This document shows, in pieces, positions 52,901-54,685 of a stretch of DNA of 54,685 bases; the stretch's first letter is position 1, and each line of letters starts with the position of its first letter. A program made the translations under genes and the position numbers. Source of the DNA: Fibrobacter succinogenes (GTDB lineage: Bacteria > Fibrobacterota > Fibrobacteria > Fibrobacterales > Fibrobacteraceae); NCBI GenBank assembly GCA_902761355.1, contig CACWJY010000020.1:1-54685 (forward strand). The letters are read 5' to 3'. The notes beneath the pieces were generated by a model that was not told the DNA's origin, did no database searches, and was given only the letters and a program-made list of their open reading frames with translations.

Positions 52901-53888
52901 GAATAGTGTCGGTCTTACGTCAATGGTAGCGAACAACGGTAAAGAAGCTCTTGAAATGCTTAAAAAGGATGCCTTTGACCTAGTGTTGATGGATATCCAG
53001 ATGCCTATTATGGATGGCCTTACCGCCACGCGTGAAATTCGTTCTCGCGAAGATGAATACTTTAAGAAGGTGCCGATTCTTGCGATGAGTGCGCGCGCGT
53101 TCCAGAAAGATACCGAAGAGTGCCTAGAAGCGGGCATGAATGCGCATATTGTCAAGCCGATTGATCCGACTGTCCTTTATGAAGAATTGGCGAAATTCCT
53201 CCCGGTTGCTGCAGAAACACCGGCTGTAGCCAAGAGTGAAGAAAAAGAAGATCTATCTCAGGATGATAGAAGCTTTATTTCTCATTTCCAAAAGATCAAG
53301 AACTTTGATGCCGAAGCGGGACTTTACCATGTGAACAACAATCGTAACATGTTCCTCAAAATATTGCAGGGATTTGTTCGTGACTATGGTGGAAACTCGT
53401 TTAATCTGAGGGGACTTATTGAACAGTTCCATTATGAAGAAGCAACGAGAATTGTGCATACCATCAAGGGGCTGTGTGGAACGATTGGTTCTAACCATGT
53501 GCAAAACTTGGCTGCAACGCTCGAAACAGAACTGGAACAGAAACAGTGCAATTTTGACAGCTATAATGAGTTTGAAGAGAACCTGCGTTCGCTAGTTGAA
53601 GATCTTTCTGTGGTGTTGGACAATATCGTTTCGGAACAGAATACACCGGTGCAAAAAACTCGTGATCCGGAGGCTGCACAAAAACTTGCGGCTGCTGTCA
53701 AGGCATTGAAGGAAGCGGTGGATACCTGTTCTTCGACCCAATGCAAGCGTATTCTAGATGGCATCGAGAATATTGCGTTCGAGCCGAACCAAGAAGTTCT
53801 GCTCCATAAGTTGAAGGAACTTTTGGAAGACTACGACTTTAGCGAAGCGTCCGAAATCCTGGAAACTCTCGAAAAAACGCTTGCTTAG
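49917..53888 (+). CDS. Hybrid sensor histidine kinase with double receiver and HPt domain
   Basis: The 1323-residue membrane sensor has a first span (about 21-42). A periplasmic Cache-type sensor follows (about 45-285, with YPIWDNNHKFKGAVGEDI) and a second span (about 295-320). Two PAS-like regions (about 340-450 and 455-570) lead to HisKA with phosphorylated His596 (MSHEIRTPMN) and HATPase_c with NNATKF, DTGIGM and GGTGLGL. Receiver 1 has acceptor Asp888 in LVDYAMP but MHP where the usual Thr/Ser sits. Receiver 2 has Asp1026 in LMDIQMP, and HPt has His1181 in VHTIKG. The start is TTG at 49917, with AGGAG 7 bases upstream; the TTG at 49911 is too close to the SD. Confidence 0.93.
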   Translation: MTYNPLNAQRRRLRNRISVVYMLPTLLAAVAMVFIFSYAVRSMLVESAVANTETALRERVQSEVEAFLGSREEKFLATAKRVQQVSKDKSIRPILYRQTQSAEGIVDVYFGTTDGDFISGRGIKLESDLGEFRTKGWYLEASRKRGLAYTGPTIRKSLNRQVLSLSYPIWDNNHKFKGAVGEDINLHKVRLSMGALAKEEGGITMLVGSENDNVFTYFPYETNRGKVLQDSVEDLLQLVSDKFSSDTLMDGRILRFEKTNEHHQQLIFMVTPLKQLPFYIVHVSQHNKIAASIDNNSSTVLGVVAIFVFALIALAAIASHLLFRKYIQRDLNDSVNSSTLFDTLLWKGDNFTIILTNENFDILHASAHVVDFLNNGEDMKEESLFKFFKSDAFKKFAHRVAMGGQMLASERKTIERVQNADGEVAWWGMSFQALVEDNGATRFLIMVNDETSGIQKDTILDTIMLSGDHSILVIFDKNLHVKYMSKQLAEFLGKEWRSFVGLSINELKEMGLPESIINAMITSYKKDEVWKDSFMLKPENGAVETWFRGEGCTLKVQETVVGYMLSMIDISEVVAAREIAEQATQAKSEFLANMSHEIRTPMNAIIGMAHLISETNLDDHQHGFVDRISHAAKSLLGIINNILDFSKIEAKKQDLEITQLVLHDVIGEVAALAEVRIAGRPIELIVDVDPDIPEILMGDPLRLSQIFTNLINNATKFTEKGDITLSVKLVQLANNIVKLNFSVKDTGIGMTPEQLSRLFNAFTQADGSTTRKYGGTGLGLVISKSLVELMGGQLQVTSTSGEGSTFFFTISLPVAPQAGEPKWKSESRFRNKNVLLVDDCTNLRTILRHYLNKLQCVVEEASSVDEALDLIQAHEEAGEAPYDLFLVDYAMPILSGFDFVHGLSDSMKSIPKVLMHPIHFDENDLNSAKKLGFNSYVSKPLQISSLLSALQEAFGYSLTYKKVEKKEKGKIYFKEAKILLVEDNQMNQELAVSLLNSVGLTSMVANNGKEALEMLKKDAFDLVLMDIQMPIMDGLTATREIRSREDEYFKKVPILAMSARAFQKDTEECLEAGMNAHIVKPIDPTVLYEELAKFLPVAAETPAVAKSEEKEDLSQDDRSFISHFQKIKNFDAEAGLYHVNNNRNMFLKILQGFVRDYGGNSFNLRGLIEQFHYEEATRIVHTIKGLCGTIGSNHVQNLAATLETELEQKQCNFDSYNEFEENLRSLVEDLSVVLDNIVSEQNTPVQKTRDPEAAQKLAAAVKALKEAVDTCSSTQCKRILDGIENIAFEPNQEVLLHKLKELLEDYDFSEASEILETLEKTLA

Positions 53889-54124
53889 TGTAAAACCATT
53901 GCCGCGATAAACGCGAGCGCCACAATCACCGCAGCCGCTATGGCGAGCGGGTTCGCCTTTTTCTTCTTTTCGCCGAATTCATTCTCGACAATTTCATCGT
54001 AGTCGGGCGTTTCGAGGTCGGTAAATTCTGCGCCCTCGGACCAGCCGGTATCCTTGTCGCTCCCGCAATGCGGGCAGAATGTGGCGTTGTCTTTAATTTC
54101 TGAATGGCAGTGCGGGCAAAGCAT
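53885..54124 (-). CDS. Zinc-ribbon protein with C-terminal membrane anchor
   Basis: The 79-residue protein has an N-terminal zinc ribbon: CPHCHSEI at the start and CPHCGSD (about 17-23), two C-x2-C knuckles. An acidic linker follows (about 28-52), then a basic stretch KKKK and one membrane span (about 60-78) at the extreme C-terminus. Known: such proteins are often adaptors in a membrane-bound complex. Function is unknown. Its stop overlaps the hybrid kinase stop within TTAG (convergent). Confidence 0.85.
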   Translation of the reverse strand: MLCPHCHSEIKDNATFCPHCGSDKDTGWSEGAEFTDLETPDYDEIVENEFGEKKKKANPLAIAAAVIVALAFIAAMVLH

Positions 54125-54207
54125 ATTGAGGTGAACTGTAGAATGTGAAAAGGATGATGTTTTTTGACAAAATATATTATATATTTCGAGAGAACGGTAG
54201 TTTTAAA

Positions 54208-54510
54208 ATGTTCAAGACGTTTATTGCAATCTTTCTTGCCTTTACCCTGAGCGTCAGCACCGTAGGGTGTGCTGCATCTGGCCCCTCTGCGATTCATAAG
54301 CCGAATACGCTGCAAAATCAGCATTCAGGTAATCCTTCGAAAAAAGTGATTGCCATTGACGATGCCTTGAATTTTGCCAATGGCGGAGAAGTTGAGGTAA
54401 GCGATATTCTGATTGCAGGTGGATTGCTCCTAGTCGGATCGTTCCTACTAGTTCTCGTTTTTCTAGGTTCCTCGGGGGGAACAAGCGGCGGTCAGAACGG
54501 CGGCATGTAA
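54208..54510 (+). CDS. Small lipoprotein with a C-terminal membrane-like segment
   Basis: The 100-residue predicted lipoprotein has signal MFKTFIAIFLAFTLSV with lipobox TVGC (Cys21). A hydrophobic segment (about 66-86) and a Gly/Ser-rich end follow. An ATG at 54208 is chosen because the frame back to 54145 has no signal. It has a leader of about 30 bases with TATATT at 54180-54185. Function is unknown; it is divergent from the zinc-ribbon gene and convergent with the aldolase gene. Confidence 0.75.
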   Translation: MFKTFIAIFLAFTLSVSTVGCAASGPSAIHKPNTLQNQHSGNPSKKVIAIDDALNFANGGEVEVSDILIAGGLLLVGSFLLVLVFLGSSGGTSGGQNGGM

Positions 54511-54543
54511 AAAAAACACCCCGGAAAAATCCGAGGTGTCTTT
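54511..54543. terminator. Terminator between the small lipoprotein and fba
   Basis: The stem ACACC-C-CGGA/TCCG-A-GGTGT with an AAAA loop has one mismatch. The T-run is best on the minus strand (the A-run at 54510-54515 becomes T), so it serves the aldolase gene mainly; the plus-strand tail is CTTT. Confidence 0.85.
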
Positions 54544-54587
54544 AAGCTTTTGGCTTATGCCGCTAAGCGGCAAAGCCGCATTTACGA

Positions 54588-54685
54588 TTACAGCTTGTTG
54601 TTGGAACCAAGAACGTCGACGATCTTGTGTTCGTACATCTTCTGCATGTTTTCGCGAGCCGGCTTGAGGTACTGGCGCGGGTCGA
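54588..54685 (-). CDS. fba: Class II fructose-bisphosphate aldolase, C-terminal end (partial)
   Basis: Only the last 32 codons are in the window; the gene enters from the right edge on the minus strand. The visible end reads DPRQYLKPAREN, then MYEHKIVDVLGSNNKL and stop, resembling the C-terminus of class II fructose-bisphosphate aldolase (the DPRxYLKPAR stretch and a C-terminal helix). Codons are of the highly expressed, C-ending kind (CTC, ATC, GTC, AAC). Known: it cleaves fructose 1,6-bisphosphate in glycolysis. The call rests on a short piece. Confidence 0.7.
   Translation of the reverse strand, partial: DPRQYLKPARENMQKMYEHKIVDVLGSNNKL

Overview
The window looks like a contiguous chromosomal segment of a Fibrobacter species (phylum Fibrobacterota, anaerobic gut fibre degraders). 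The case rests on two adjacent lipoproteins with a FISUMP-type domain (the Fibrobacter succinogenes major paralogous domain), a lipoprotein with a poly-Ser/Asp/Glu linker behind its lipobox, a secreted GH43 enzyme with a C-terminal tail resembling a sorting domain, and Gram-negative envelope genes. Assignment to genus is inference from protein style; no rRNA is present. No phage, IS element or CRISPR array was seen. Gene density is very high and no gene-free stretch exceeds 300 bases.

Layout. 1-5011: promoter region and two tandem paralogous lipoproteins built from many Cys/Trp repeats. 5030-9123: mfd, converging on a TatD-like hydrolase. 9248-12605: a small unknown protein, an Ala/Pro-rich barrel-like outer membrane protein, an unknown secreted protein and a PIN-domain protein. 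12609-20202 (minus): a compact run, read in the order RND/MMPL transporter, aminotransferase, FHA-ABC transporter, Ser/Thr kinase with an outside discoidin-like domain, YraN. 20233-25112: a divergent Omp85-type barrel, tRNA-Arg(CCU), an AlgX/AlgJ-like SGNH protein, a HigA-like regulator and PmbA/TldE. 25299-28366: gap, a Ser-rich lipoprotein and a small membrane protein. 28434-31389: squalene/phytoene synthase family, lspA, rluD. 31449-35355: alr, pyrD, a PDZ-thioredoxin fusion and a YciO-like protein. 35506-39127: a four-gene redox module. 39205-43502: an LplT-PlsC-acyl-ACP synthetase fusion plus a membrane protein with a pilin-like tail. 43507-48578: a U32 protein, a TenI/ThiE-like protein and GH43. 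48837-53888: an HD-GYP response regulator with a large hybrid histidine kinase. 53885-54685: a zinc-ribbon membrane protein, a small lipoprotein and the end of class II fructose-bisphosphate aldolase.

The most interesting locus is 35506-39127. It encodes a membrane-anchored pentaheme cytochrome c, a Tat-exported four-cluster iron-sulfur lipoprotein, an NrfD/ActC-like quinol-site membrane protein fused to a monoheme cytochrome c domain, and a small membrane protein. It resembles a stripped-down Alternative Complex III/Qrc-type quinone oxidoreductase without the large molybdopterin-like subunit.

A second pattern runs across the window. Several start codons lie only 6-9 bases behind a TATATT-like -10 box, which suggests that leaderless or nearly leaderless transcription is common in this genome.
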